This document shows, piece after piece, positions 17,553 through 27,230 of a DNA stretch of 64,000 nt; the first letter of the stretch is position 1; each line of letters starts with the position of its first letter. The DNA is from Planctomyces sp. SH-PL14 (GTDB lineage Bacteria > Planctomycetota > Planctomycetia > Planctomycetales > Planctomycetaceae). The DNA lies in assembly GCF_001610835.1 (NCBI RefSeq), contig NZ_CP011270.1, positions 4,358,001 through 4,422,000 on the forward strand. The letters run 5' to 3'. The translations under genes were made by a program, and so were the position numbers. Under the pieces are notes generated by a model, which was given only the letters and a program-made list of their open reading frames with translations, made no database searches and had not been told where the DNA came from.

Positions 17553-18489
17553 TCGCCGAGGGTAAGGCCAAGCTGCGGACTTGGAAATCATCGTCATTCG
17601 CACCCGCGAACGATGGCCATTTCCATGTCACCAACACATGTCGTAACCGATTCTGTCTCCAAAGGTTATGTCCGCCCATGGAATGGGCCAATCGGTCGCA
17701 AAGCGACCGAGAGACCTGCTTCTCGCGATCGACGAAGAGCACAAGGGTCGGCGACCTCGAACCCTTACTGATGGCCGGAAGCATGCGTTCTGACCTGCTC
17801 TGCTCCCATTGCGGCCGGATTACTGCCTGCGACGTTTCATGGGCCAAAGCCGAACACCGAGCCAGGCCAGGGACAAGGGCGGCGGATGCTACCCGAACGA
17901 GGCGTCGGGCTCCGACGGAATTTGACGGAGAATCACCCACCCGACGATCGCCGCGCATCTGAATGTAGGCCTCGCGTGCCACCTACCGCGTCGACCGGAG
18001 TTCGGTGGGGCCGCACGAATCGTTCAAAGAAGCCGCCCGTCCATGCTGATCTTCGACGAAGTCGAGCGTCTTCTGACAGGCCCTGGCAGCGTCTTTCTTC
18101 GCTTTGTCCCCGCCTGTCTGCGCGCGGCAGATCGATACTTCCACGTGACAACCGACAGTCACATTGAGCCAGTGGTTCTTGGGCGTGCGCGGTTTCAGAG
18201 CTCAGATGTCAGGCGGCCGCAACGAGTGATCCTGAACCAGTCCACGAGTCGACGGGAGTCTCATCCTTCCGCTCCTCAACCGATGCATGTGGAGTGAACC
18301 GTGACTGAGGCGCTTCGTTGCTACTGCACTCCCAAATACCCCCCCCCCGAAAAGCTTGGCCTGTTTTTCAAGCGAGAACTCGATCACGCATGTGAAGGTG
18401 TGTACACTACACTGGTCGTGCGAACCACTAGGCAAGGAAGCGCCGCAGGAGAGAACTTGATTTTGCTGCATTCGTGACAGGTACTTTTC
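17553..18489. promoter_or_regulatory. Gene-free region and presumed Wadjet promoter
   Basis: Over 900 nt with no supported gene. The operon starting at 18490 must be transcribed from the right end, where an A/T-richer segment (about 18350-18470, after a nine-C run near 18341) contains GTGTACACTACACTGG and CGCAGGAGAGAAC. I cannot name a sigma-factor box with confidence. Confidence 0.35.
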
Positions 18490-19968
18490 ATGCGACTCGG
18501 CAAGCTCCTCGTCTACTTCGAGACCTCGCCGGCATTGCATTTACTCCGCGCCCGAAACGCTCCATTCATCATCGATTTCTTGGACCGTCAGTTTAAGCAG
18601 AGTCGACAGATCGCAGTTCCGCACTCAGATCTGCTCGCAAGCCTGACCGCCTATCAGGAAGAGCTGCAGGAAAGTCATCCCGAAGCGCTTATAGGGAAGC
18701 CCGAGGTCTACATCAGCGACTGGTGCTCGCGCGAGACGCGATGGCTCCAGCGATTTCTGGAGGCGGGGCGCGAAGAACCGGTGTACCAACTCACGCCCCA
18801 CACTGAGGACGTGTTCGCCTTCCTCGATCGTGTTCTGGATCAGGATCTTGGGTTCGTTGGGACAGAGTCCCGCCTCAAATTGGTGATCGAAACGTTGTCA
18901 GACCTGGTGATCGGGGCGTCCGATGATCCCCAAACCCGGCTCCACCATCTCCGCGAAGAGCGAGACAAGCTGCAAACGGAGATCGAACAGATCGAGAACG
19001 ATGGCCGGATCTCGAAGTACCGACCGGCACAGATCCGGGAACGATTTGCGACGGCGGTGTCCTTGCTTCGCCAGCTCCAAGGCGACTTCCGAGCGGTGGA
19101 AGAGTCATTCCGCGACATCACGACGCAGGTCCAGCAGCGGCAAGTCGGTGGGGAGCAGACGCGCGGTAAGATCCTTGAGTTCGCGTTGGATGCCGAAGAC
19201 CTTCTGATGCAGGAAGACCAGGGGGTCAGCTTCTACGAGTTTGTTCGGCTGATTCTTTCCCCAACGCAGACGGAACGACTCGAAAAGATCATTCGCGAAA
19301 TCCGCCAGATTCCAGAACTGGTCCAGCAGCAGGACGGTCTGGAAACGGTTCGCAATATGGTCACGTTGCTTCAGAGCGAGGCCGAGAAGGTCAAACGCAC
19401 GAATCAGCGACTTTCCGCCAGCTTACGGCGCCTTCTGGATGTGCGAGCCCATGCCGAGCGGCAACGGATTGCAAAGCTCCTTCAAGAGATTCAAGTTTTG
19501 GCGGCCGACTTCGCCGAGTCTCCAGACTCGACGGAGGTGGGGATCCAGCTCGACCTTGATCTCGCTATCGAATCTCCCTTTCGCCGGACCTTCTGGGTCG
19601 ATCCCCCTCGCTTTGAGGACATCGATCTATCCAACTTCGAACCCGACGCCGCTGAGAGAAACGCCGCATTTGCGCAACTTGCCGCTTTGAAACGGCTCGA
19701 CTGGCACGGGATGCGGGACTGCATTCGTCACATGTTGGCGATTCACCATTCGCCAACGCTCAAGCAACTGCTGGAGCTCCATCCCGCGGATGCGGGAGTG
19801 GTGGAAGTGATCGGTTACATCCAGATCGCTGCAGATGACGGGCATTCAATCGATTCCGCTCTCATGGAGACGGTCGTCGTCTCGTCCGGGCCGCCGGGGA
19901 ACCATTTCTTTCGCGTCACGATTCCCCGTGTCACCTTCCATCCCGCGAGGAATCATCATGCGAAATGA
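18490..19968 (+). CDS. jetA: Wadjet protein JetA (DUF3375, MukF/kleisin-like)
   Basis: 492 residues. The N-terminal winged-helix region (LLRARNAPFIIDFLDRQF...) and the following helices match DUF3375, the JetA kleisin-like subunit of type I Wadjet. A coiled-coil stretch (about 155-215, EERDKLQTEIEQIE) and a C-terminal helical region follow. JetA bridges the JetC SMC heads and binds JetB, forming the loop-extruding complex that senses small circular DNA. It is the first gene of jetABCD; its end overlaps jetB by 11 nt. No strong Shine-Dalgarno is visible before the ATG, but the N-terminal homology begins right here. Confidence 0.9.
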   Translation: MRLGKLLVYFETSPALHLLRARNAPFIIDFLDRQFKQSRQIAVPHSDLLASLTAYQEELQESHPEALIGKPEVYISDWCSRETRWLQRFLEAGREEPVYQLTPHTEDVFAFLDRVLDQDLGFVGTESRLKLVIETLSDLVIGASDDPQTRLHHLREERDKLQTEIEQIENDGRISKYRPAQIRERFATAVSLLRQLQGDFRAVEESFRDITTQVQQRQVGGEQTRGKILEFALDAEDLLMQEDQGVSFYEFVRLILSPTQTERLEKIIREIRQIPELVQQQDGLETVRNMVTLLQSEAEKVKRTNQRLSASLRRLLDVRAHAERQRIAKLLQEIQVLAADFAESPDSTEVGIQLDLDLAIESPFRRTFWVDPPRFEDIDLSNFEPDAAERNAAFAQLAALKRLDWHGMRDCIRHMLAIHHSPTLKQLLELHPADAGVVEVIGYIQIAADDGHSIDSALMETVVVSSGPPGNHFFRVTIPRVTFHPARNHHAK

Positions 19969-20572
19969 GTATCCGGAGTTTCGCGACTGGAGCGTGGCCG
20001 CAGTGAAGCTGCTGCAGGGAGTCGTCGAGTTCGAGGACGGCCGCGCCTGGAATCTTGTCCTCGCGAACAGCTCGCAACTCGAGCAGTATTTCGCTCGGCT
20101 GGGACTGCAACTGGTCGTCGACGAATCCGAAGGCTTGGCCTACTTGCGGCAGTTCGCGGCAGAGACTCTTCCGGCCGGGTACGAGGCAATCCCCAAGCTC
20201 TTCAAGGCGACCCGGCTTAGCTTCGGACAGACGCTTCTGTGCGTACTGCTCCGAGACGCACTTCGTCGCTTCGAGGATGAGGACACCCGCGACGACCGAT
20301 GCGTTGTCGATGAGTCCGAACTCCTTGATCAGTGGAAGGGCTACTTTGCAGCCCACGGCGATGAGGTTCGGCAGCAGCGAGAGCTGCAGTCCAACCTGAA
20401 GAGACTCGAAGATCTCGGCTTCGTTCGGCGATTCGGTGAAGAGCCTTCCCGCTGGGAAGTGCGTCGTATTCTCAAAGCTCGCCTCACCGCCGAAGAACTT
20501 GAGCATTTGCAACGACAGTTACGGACGGCCATCGAGCGACGAGGCCAGAATAGTCTGTCAACGGCGTCCTGA
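19958..20572 (+). CDS. jetB: Wadjet protein JetB (DUF4194, MukE-like)
   Basis: 204 residues from the ATG at 19958, with GCGAGGA about 7 nt before it inside the end of jetA. The body has the DUF4194/MukE-like layout: paired winged helices, with GLAYLRQFAAE, RLSFGQTLLCVLLRDAL and a C-terminal wing LEDLGFVRRFGEEPSRWEV followed by RRILKA. JetB binds the JetA kleisin and DNA. The 11-nt overlap with jetA implies translational coupling; jetC follows after 39 nt. Confidence 0.9.
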   Translation: MRNEYPEFRDWSVAAVKLLQGVVEFEDGRAWNLVLANSSQLEQYFARLGLQLVVDESEGLAYLRQFAAETLPAGYEAIPKLFKATRLSFGQTLLCVLLRDALRRFEDEDTRDDRCVVDESELLDQWKGYFAAHGDEVRQQRELQSNLKRLEDLGFVRRFGEEPSRWEVRRILKARLTAEELEHLQRQLRTAIERRGQNSLSTAS

Positions 20573-20611
20573 GAGGAAGAACGCAGGTACTGAGCAAGTG
20601 GAAACGGAGCT

Positions 20612-23600
20612 ATGATCACGCAGCATCGGAGTCTATCCTCGTTCGTCGAATCGAGGTCCAAGGGATATCGACTTCGCAAAGTCGAACTCTGGAACTGGGG
20701 TACGTTCGACGAGCATATTTTCACTGTTGCTCCGAAGGGCGAATCGACCCTTCTGATTGGCCAGAACGGTTCAGGCAAATCGACCTTGGTCGATGCCATT
20801 CTGACATTGCTCGTTCGTCCAGGCGTTAGGAACTTCAATGTCGCCGCGGGAGCCAAGAAGCGCGAACGGGACGAGCGTTCGTATCTGCTCGGTGCCTACG
20901 ACCGTGGGAGTGACGACGATGGAGGAGTTCGCGTCAAGTATCTCCGGCCGAAGGGGGAAAAGTACTCGGTGATCCTGGCTTGTTTCCGCAATCAGGGCAT
21001 CGACAAGGTCTTTACGATCGCTCAGGTTCTCTATCTGGCCGGAGACCAGAGCGTCGAGAAGGTGTATTGCTGCGCCGAGGGCGAACGGTCCATTCGCGAG
21101 GACTTTGGACATCTGGAGTCCACGGAGAACATTGTCAAAGTCCTGAAGGGCCGCGGCATTCGCGCGACCCGGACCTTCCAAGAGTTTGAGGCGTGGTTCA
21201 GCAAGGCGACGCACGTCAAACCGAAGGCGATGGAGGTCTTCAATCAGACTGTCGCAGTGAAGGACATCCAGCGGCTAAACGATTTCATTCGCGACCACAT
21301 GCTGGAACCTCACAACTGGGAAGAAAAGTTTGATCGTCTCCTGGGGCACTTCACACAGCTGAGTGAAGCGCACGACAGCCTCGTCCGCGTCCGCCAACAG
21401 CGAGATCTTTTGGAACCTGTCGCCCGCATCGGCGAAGAATACCGGCATGCAAAGACCCGACTGGACCACGCCGAAAGGCTTGTGAATGCCTCCGCCGCCT
21501 ATTTCGCTCAGAGAACAGTCGACCTTTTCGTGCCGGCCATCGCCGAGGAGGAACGTCAGCGGAAGGAAACTGCCGAACAACGAGAAACGGTGAAGGAGCA
21601 GATTCGCGTTCTTCAGGAGCGCGCTCGGCTTCTTCGAAACGAGATCGAGAACGTCGGTGGGGATCGGCTCAAACTGATCCCCGGACTGATCGCTTTCGAA
21701 GGCGCCCATGCCGGTCAAAAACGAAAGGCGCACGGAAGGTTCCAGGAAGCGCTGGACCGTTTGTCTCTCTCTGTCGAAGTTCACGACGAAGCCTCACTCG
21801 TGTTAGTGCGGAGGTGCGTTGCAGAACTCCAGGCTGAGTTCACGGCAGAAGCGGCGAGGCTCACCAGTGAACGAGACGCATCGCTCCTTGTTCGTGGCGA
21901 AGCCCGCCGAGACCTCGTCACGTGCCGCGAAGAACTGGATGGACTGAACCGTCGCAAAGAGAATATCCCTGAATGGTCGGTTCAGCTCCGCGACGCCCTC
22001 TGCCGCGAGCTGGGATTGCCGCTACGCGAGTTCCCCTTTGCTGCGGAGTTGATGCAAGTCAGTGCAACGGCCCGGGACTGGGAGTCCTCGATCGAGAAAG
22101 TGCTCCGGGGGCTCGCATTGAGCCTGCTGGTGCCCGACAGGTACTACCGAACGGTTTCTCAGTACATCGACAGGACTCGGCTGACCGCCCAAGGGCGAGG
22201 ACAGCGACTTGTGTACCTTCATGTGGCAGCGCGTCCCACTGGGCCTGGAACGAAGCCAGATCGCAATTCGCTGGTTGGCAAACTGGACTTTCGTGAAGGC
22301 CACTCGCTGCTTCCGTGGCTGAAAGGAGAACTGCTCGATCGCTTCGACTATCGATGCTGCGAGACGATTGAGGAGTTCCATGAGCAGCGGGGAATGGCGA
22401 TCACCCGGAATCGACATGTGAAGGCTGGACGCCAGCGGCATGAAAAGGACGACCGCGAGCAGGCGGTCGACCCTCGCAACTTCGTCTTGGGATGGGACAA
22501 CCGTGAGAAGAAGCAGCGGATCGCAGCCGCGATCAAACGCCTTGAGGAGATCGATGCCGTCGAGTCGTCCAAAATCCAGACCGTCGATGACGCGACGGCC
22601 CAGCTGCAGTTCCAGCATAGTGCGATTCTGGAGATCCAGCGGGTAACACGCTTTGCTGAGATCGACTTCGCCACGCACGATCGAGAGGTTCGCCGACTCG
22701 AAGAAGAGCGGGATGCCATCGAGGCCGGATCAAGTACCCTCCGGTCGTTGAAGACGAGGCTGAGCGACACCGAAGCGGAAGAGGCCGATCTGAGACAGCG
22801 GGATGAGGGACTGGTTGGTGACGAACGAGAGCACCAACTCCGGATTCGCGAGGCGAACACGCTTGTTGTCAATGCCCGGTCTGAGCTGGGGCGTCGCGAA
22901 GCCGGTGGTCGATTGGAAGCCGATCGGAAAGTCTTCAGCGAACTCGACTCGGAGTTGGCCAGTCCGCCACTGACGACGGACAATTTCTTCGACCGTCGAG
23001 AGCGATTCCGCAGGGAACAGGATCGACGAATTGCAGACCTGAAGGAAGAGGTCGCGCCGAAACAGAATCATCTGACGGAGGCGATGTCACGTTTCTTGCG
23101 ATCGGCTCCCGAAGAGTCGGCCGACTTGAGCGCGTCAGTGGACTACCTCGGCAGTTTCTTGGGGCTTCGACAACGGATTCTGGAGGATGACCTTCCTCGA
23201 CATGAGCAGCGGTTCAAGGAACGGCTCAATCGGAACGTCATCGAAGACATCGGGTTCTTTCGCAGCGCTCTGGAACAGGAGCGGCGCAAGATCGAGGAGA
23301 AGATCGAACTGCTCAATGCCTCGCTGCAAAAACTCGAGTACCGGCTGGGGACGCACATCCAGCTGGAGCCACGGCCGATCCGGGACGTCGACATCACAGA
23401 TTTTCAAACCCGACTCCGCGAGTGCGTGGAGGGGAGTTTTGAAGACACGGCCGAAGCCAACGAGGCGCGCTTCATTCGGATTAAAGAGTTGATTCTGCGT
23501 CTGCAGGACGAGGAGAATCGCACTTGGCGGAACAAGGTCACCGACGTCCGTCGCTGGTTCGATTTTCTCGCGGTCGTCATCGACCGTGAGACAGGCAAGT

Positions 23601-24010
23601 CGGTCTCGGTCTACCAGGACAGCAGTGGGCAGTCCGGAGGCGAGAAAGCGAAGCTGGCTTTCACGATTCTGGTGGCCGCCATCGCCTACCAGTATGACCT
23701 CGACCCGGAGAGTTCCGTCAGCGACCGCTTTCACTTTGTCGTCGTCGACGAGATGTTCTCCAAGGTCGACGACCAACACGCCGAGTATGCCTTGGAACTG
23801 TTCAAGCAGTTCGGACTCCAAGTGCTGATTGTGGCCCCATTGGATGCCAAGGCGCGAGTCACTCAACCGTACGTGGGTTCTTACCTCCACGCGGTGAAGA
23901 AGAACAATCGGTCGGCGATCTATGAGATGACAGCGGAAGCGTTCGAGGAGTGCGCCGGGCATCATGAGACTTCCGAACCGACGGCAGCACATCACCATGA
24001 TTCGGCCTGA
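20612..24010 (+). CDS. jetC: Wadjet protein JetC (MukB/SMC-like ATPase)
   Basis: 1132 residues, the usual JetC length. Walker A is GQNGSGKST (about residues 50-58). Long coiled coils with a hinge region lie in the middle (about 290-720). The ABC signature SGQSGGEKAKLAF is near residue 1010 and Walker B FVVVDEMFS near 1042, with an Asp-Glu pair for ATP hydrolysis. It is the motor of the plasmid-targeting loop extruder. The start at 20612 is preceded by CGGAG. All ATPase motifs look intact. It overlaps jetD by 14 nt. Confidence 0.95.
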   Translation: MITQHRSLSSFVESRSKGYRLRKVELWNWGTFDEHIFTVAPKGESTLLIGQNGSGKSTLVDAILTLLVRPGVRNFNVAAGAKKRERDERSYLLGAYDRGSDDDGGVRVKYLRPKGEKYSVILACFRNQGIDKVFTIAQVLYLAGDQSVEKVYCCAEGERSIREDFGHLESTENIVKVLKGRGIRATRTFQEFEAWFSKATHVKPKAMEVFNQTVAVKDIQRLNDFIRDHMLEPHNWEEKFDRLLGHFTQLSEAHDSLVRVRQQRDLLEPVARIGEEYRHAKTRLDHAERLVNASAAYFAQRTVDLFVPAIAEEERQRKETAEQRETVKEQIRVLQERARLLRNEIENVGGDRLKLIPGLIAFEGAHAGQKRKAHGRFQEALDRLSLSVEVHDEASLVLVRRCVAELQAEFTAEAARLTSERDASLLVRGEARRDLVTCREELDGLNRRKENIPEWSVQLRDALCRELGLPLREFPFAAELMQVSATARDWESSIEKVLRGLALSLLVPDRYYRTVSQYIDRTRLTAQGRGQRLVYLHVAARPTGPGTKPDRNSLVGKLDFREGHSLLPWLKGELLDRFDYRCCETIEEFHEQRGMAITRNRHVKAGRQRHEKDDREQAVDPRNFVLGWDNREKKQRIAAAIKRLEEIDAVESSKIQTVDDATAQLQFQHSAILEIQRVTRFAEIDFATHDREVRRLEEERDAIEAGSSTLRSLKTRLSDTEAEEADLRQRDEGLVGDEREHQLRIREANTLVVNARSELGRREAGGRLEADRKVFSELDSELASPPLTTDNFFDRRERFRREQDRRIADLKEEVAPKQNHLTEAMSRFLRSAPEESADLSASVDYLGSFLGLRQRILEDDLPRHEQRFKERLNRNVIEDIGFFRSALEQERRKIEEKIELLNASLQKLEYRLGTHIQLEPRPIRDVDITDFQTRLRECVEGSFEDTAEANEARFIRIKELILRLQDEENRTWRNKVTDVRRWFDFLAVVIDRETGKSVSVYQDSSGQSGGEKAKLAFTILVAAIAYQYDLDPESSVSDRFHFVVVDEMFSKVDDQHAEYALELFKQFGLQVLIVAPLDAKARVTQPYVGSYLHAVKKNNRSAIYEMTAEAFEECAGHHETSEPTAAHHHDSA

Positions 24011-25154
24011 AGACATCCAGCGAAAGGCGACGAGCCTCTATCGGCCATTCCAATGGGCTTGGCTCGATGACCAGCCGTTCTTTCCGAGAGTGATTCCCTG
24101 CGACAAGACCTTGGACTCTAACCTAGCCGTTGCAAGTGAATCCGTCCAACAGCTCAGAAATGGCTCCAAGGAAAGGATCGGCTTTGGATACACCGTGGAA
24201 TGGGAGGATCGCAATTCACGAACACATGGTCGCAATCGCTTTCCGCGGCAGATTCTGTTCGAGACCCAGGACGATTTCTTAGGTCTCATTGGAAAAGAAC
24301 GCGAGTTTGCTCAGTTCGCCCGCTCCGTCTCGGAGCTGCGCAAGAGATATCCGCAGTTGGCACCGTGGGTACGCGCTCATCCCGCTGAGGTCGTCGATTC
24401 CGCCGCGGAGCTCGACGGGCTGTTGCAGGTGCTCGATTTCTTGTTGGCCCATCCGTGGCCGCAGCTCTTCGCTCGGGAATTGCCTTTGCCGCTCGACACC
24501 AAGTTCGTAGAGCGCAATCGTGGCATTTTGAGGTCTTGGCTCGACCTTGTTCTTCCTCCCCACGCGATCCGTGCGGACGAGGAGCACTTCGATCGACGGT
24601 TCGGGCTCCGTTACGTCGAACCGTTGATCTCCGTGCGATTTCTGGATGAGGCTGTCAGGCAGAGGGCGAACCTGCCCTGGAGCGAATGCGCGATTCCGTT
24701 GCATTCACTGGCATCCCATCCGATCGCGGCGGAGTCGGTGTTGATCGTCGAGAACAAGATCAATCTGCTGACACTACCTCCGATCGCGGGGGCTATTGCG
24801 CTGGGAGGCCTTGGTAACAGCGTCAGCGATCTTCGATACGTTACATGGCTGTCTCAGCTAGCTGTCTGGTACTGGGGAGATATCGACGTCGACGGATTCG
24901 AGATTCTCTCGCGCCTCCGAACCGTCTTTCCGAATGTCAGAAGCCTGTTCATGGACCAGAAGTCGCTGTTTGCCCTGCGCCCCACCGTCAGGGGTGTCGG
25001 AAATGGACGATTAGGAAGACTGGGAATGAACCTTCTTCCTGAAGAAGCAGCCGCGTTCCAGGTCTGCTCAGCCTCGAATCTCCGCATCGAACAGGAGCGG
25101 ATTCCTCAGGACTTCGTGGTCTCACACATCCAGGCGGCTTTTGTCGCTAGATGA
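23997..25154 (+). CDS. jetD: Wadjet nuclease JetD (DUF3322-DUF2220, Toprim-like)
   Basis: 385 residues from the ATG at 23997 (MIRPEDIQRKATS); an ATG at 23964 would add 11 residues. The N-terminal DUF3322 part is followed by a DUF2220 Toprim-like nuclease domain. Its acidic residues are visible: Glu in LIVENKINLL (about residue 250) and the DxDxD set in GDIDVDGFE (about 294-300). JetD cleaves small circular DNA once the JetABC motors stall, giving anti-plasmid immunity. Fourth gene of an unbroken jetABCD operon. Confidence 0.92.
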   Translation: MIRPEDIQRKATSLYRPFQWAWLDDQPFFPRVIPCDKTLDSNLAVASESVQQLRNGSKERIGFGYTVEWEDRNSRTHGRNRFPRQILFETQDDFLGLIGKEREFAQFARSVSELRKRYPQLAPWVRAHPAEVVDSAAELDGLLQVLDFLLAHPWPQLFARELPLPLDTKFVERNRGILRSWLDLVLPPHAIRADEEHFDRRFGLRYVEPLISVRFLDEAVRQRANLPWSECAIPLHSLASHPIAAESVLIVENKINLLTLPPIAGAIALGGLGNSVSDLRYVTWLSQLAVWYWGDIDVDGFEILSRLRTVFPNVRSLFMDQKSLFALRPTVRGVGNGRLGRLGMNLLPEEAAAFQVCSASNLRIEQERIPQDFVVSHIQAAFVAR

Positions 25155-25517
25155 TCGCTTTGCCGACCTTGCGAAGTCGGATCGTCAATGCGGCGTGCAG
25201 TGTGCCCGTTGACCAGAACAGGGCATTGCGTAAAGGTATGGCCATTCATGGTGGCGCCTGCAGTTCAAGGCGTTGGCGGTTCCTATGTTGGAAGGGGCTC
25301 CGCCGCCCGTCTACACGACGCCTCAATGCCAGCCGCATACTTCCGGAACGTGGCGTACCAGATCCACAATCTGACGAACCAGAATTCCAACACGCGATTC
25401 TGCAAGAACTTACGACTTCTTCGGACTCCGGATGCACCACTGGATGCACCAGCTTCGAGCTGGTCTCGTTCATTCTAAGCTGGCCATCCCTCTCAGTTTC
25501 ACTGAGGGCCGCCCTCA

Positions 25518-25565
25518 CGAAAATCGCCTCCACACCATTACCTAACGAGGTGGAGGCGATTTTCG
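25518..25565. repeat. Perfect 16-bp inverted repeat
   Basis: The arms 25518-25533 (CGAAAATCGCCTCCAC) and 25550-25565 are exact complements, with a 16-nt spacer. No T-run follows in either direction beyond the TTTTCG inside the arm. It could be a transcription terminator, a recombination site or a relic of a mobile-element end. Confidence 0.7.
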
Positions 25566-25632
25566 TTGCGATGGCGCAGACGCTGGAGGGACGACAACGG
25601 AGCGGAACCGAACGACTCACGCCCTACGAATG

Positions 25633-25665
25633 ACACCCCGGTCAGATGATCGGGGTGTTTTCGTT
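25633..25665 (+). terminator. Rho-independent terminator
   Basis: An 8-bp GC-rich stem (ACACCCCG / CGGGGTGT) with a 10-nt loop, followed by TTTCGTTT. It is well placed to end transcription arriving from the Wadjet operon. Confidence 0.65.
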
Positions 25666-26081
25666 TAACTCGCCCCAAAGCTGCAATCATCGGACACAGA
25701 GCGAGGTCTTCGACTACAGAACTGGACACATGGTCATTCGTGGCATTTGATCACCACTTTTTGTTTTCTGAAAAATCATCACAAGATGATGCGATCGAGG
25801 TGGTTGCGTAGACGTCGCCTACGCTGTCGGCGCTGAAAAACATTTTTTTTCGGCGATGGGAAGCCACAGTCACGCGTAAAATACGGGTTATGAGAGTCGA
25901 AGCGGAGCTTCCGATTCTGCATTGCGGCCGTGATGGAAGTTGAGGATGCGGACCAGGGGCTACAGGGGCTTACAAGGCCTTTGTGCAAAACGGTTTGCGT
26001 GTACGGGATCAATCTACTGCCGGATTTGCGGTGCGCATGGTGCCTCCCGAATCCAAGTGACCATTGGTTTGGGAGTTTCAA

Positions 26082-27230
26082 ATGCACAAGATGACGTTCT
26101 ATCCCCTGGGCAACGCGGATTCATGCCTAATTGATCTGGAGAACGGGAAGAAGATCCTGTTCGACTTCGGCGATGAAGGGAACCCGGACGACCAGGATGA
26201 CAAGCGGATCGACCTCTGCACGACGCTGCGGGAGGACATGGAAGCCGCAGACAAAACCAGTTACGAGATCGTTGCGATCACGCACCTCGACAACGACCAC
26301 ACCTGCAAGGCGGAAACATTCTTCTGGCTCGATCACGCCAAGAAGTACCAGGGTGATGGCCGGTTCAAGATCGACACGTTGTGGGTGCCGGCCGGCGCGA
26401 TCACTGAGTGTCGCAACGATCTTGGTGATGGTGCAAAGGCCCTCCAGGCAGAGGCTCGACACCGGCTCAAGAAGGGATACGGCATCTGCGTCTTCTCACG
26501 CCCCGAAGCCCTGAAGGACTGGCTCGAAGAACAGGGTCTCACGTTGGAGGATCGCGACCAGTTCTTCAAGGATGCCGGTGAGCTTGCGCCCGGGTTGAGT
26601 CTTGCCGCCGACAACGTCGAGTTCTTCGTCCACAGTCCGTTTGCCTCTCGGCAAGATGGGGTGCTCTTCGACCGCAATCGCGACTCGCTTGTCATGCAGG
26701 CGACGTTCAATGTTCTCGGCACCACTACACGTGCCATCCTCGGCTCGGATGCGGACCACGAAGATTGGACCGAGATCGTCAACATCACTAAGTACCACAA
26801 GCGAGAAGAGCGGCTGGAGTGGGACATTTTCAAACTGCCTCACCACTGCTCATATCTGACGCTCGGCCCCAAGGAGAACAAGGGCGTTGACAAGACAACG
26901 CCTGTCGCTGCCACCAAGTGGCTGTTTGAAGAAAAGTCTAACCGCGGGTGCATCATCATCTCGCCGAGTTGGCCTATTCCGGCGAAGGGCACTCAGGAAG
27001 ACAAAGACATTCAACCGCCTCACCGGCAGGCGAAGAACTACTATGTGGAAGACGTGGTCAATCCGAAAGACGGCGAATGGAAGGTAACGATGGAACATCC
27101 CAAGGTCGCCAGTCCTGAACCGATCACGATTGAGATCACAAGACGGGGGGCGATGCTTCAGAAGCGGATTGCCGTCGGTGCCGCTGCCGTTACGACTGTC
27201 AGTGCTCCTCGGGCCGGGAAACGCAAGTGA
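26082..27230 (+). CDS. MBL-fold (ComEC/Rec2-type) metallohydrolase
   Basis: 382 residues from the ATG at 26082 (GGGAG upstream; a TTG at 26064 is less likely). Metallo-beta-lactamase fold of the ComEC/Rec2-like branch: FDFGDEG early, metal motif THLDNDH (His68, Asp70, Asp72, His73), a later Asp in LGSDADHEDW, and His in LPHHCSY. Substrates of this branch are usually nucleic acids or nucleotides. No membrane segment, so cytoplasmic. The TGA overlaps the GTG start of the ubiquitin-like gene, so the two are made together. I recall MBL proteins described next to prokaryotic E2/E1/JAB fusions; its target here is unknown. Confidence 0.85.
   Translation: MHKMTFYPLGNADSCLIDLENGKKILFDFGDEGNPDDQDDKRIDLCTTLREDMEAADKTSYEIVAITHLDNDHTCKAETFFWLDHAKKYQGDGRFKIDTLWVPAGAITECRNDLGDGAKALQAEARHRLKKGYGICVFSRPEALKDWLEEQGLTLEDRDQFFKDAGELAPGLSLAADNVEFFVHSPFASRQDGVLFDRNRDSLVMQATFNVLGTTTRAILGSDADHEDWTEIVNITKYHKREERLEWDIFKLPHHCSYLTLGPKENKGVDKTTPVAATKWLFEEKSNRGCIIISPSWPIPAKGTQEDKDIQPPHRQAKNYYVEDVVNPKDGEWKVTMEHPKVASPEPITIEITRRGAMLQKRIAVGAAAVTTVSAPRAGKRK

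Larger units (their letters stand above)
25155..26081. other. Gene-free spacer between Wadjet and the MBL operon
   Basis: About 930 nt. It contains the 16-bp palindrome at 25518-25565 and a terminator at 25633-25665. Open frames of 100-160 codons on both strands (25151-25633, 25246-25620) have no start context or domain; they may be remains of a lost gene. The A/T-rich end (25740-25870, with a run of eight Ts) probably holds the promoter of the next operon. Confidence 0.4.

Noticed and set aside
25151-25633. 160-codon frame directly after jetD
   Set aside because: Overlaps a perfect palindrome and has a composition unlike the neighbours, with no ribosome-binding site; more likely a decayed remnant or chance.
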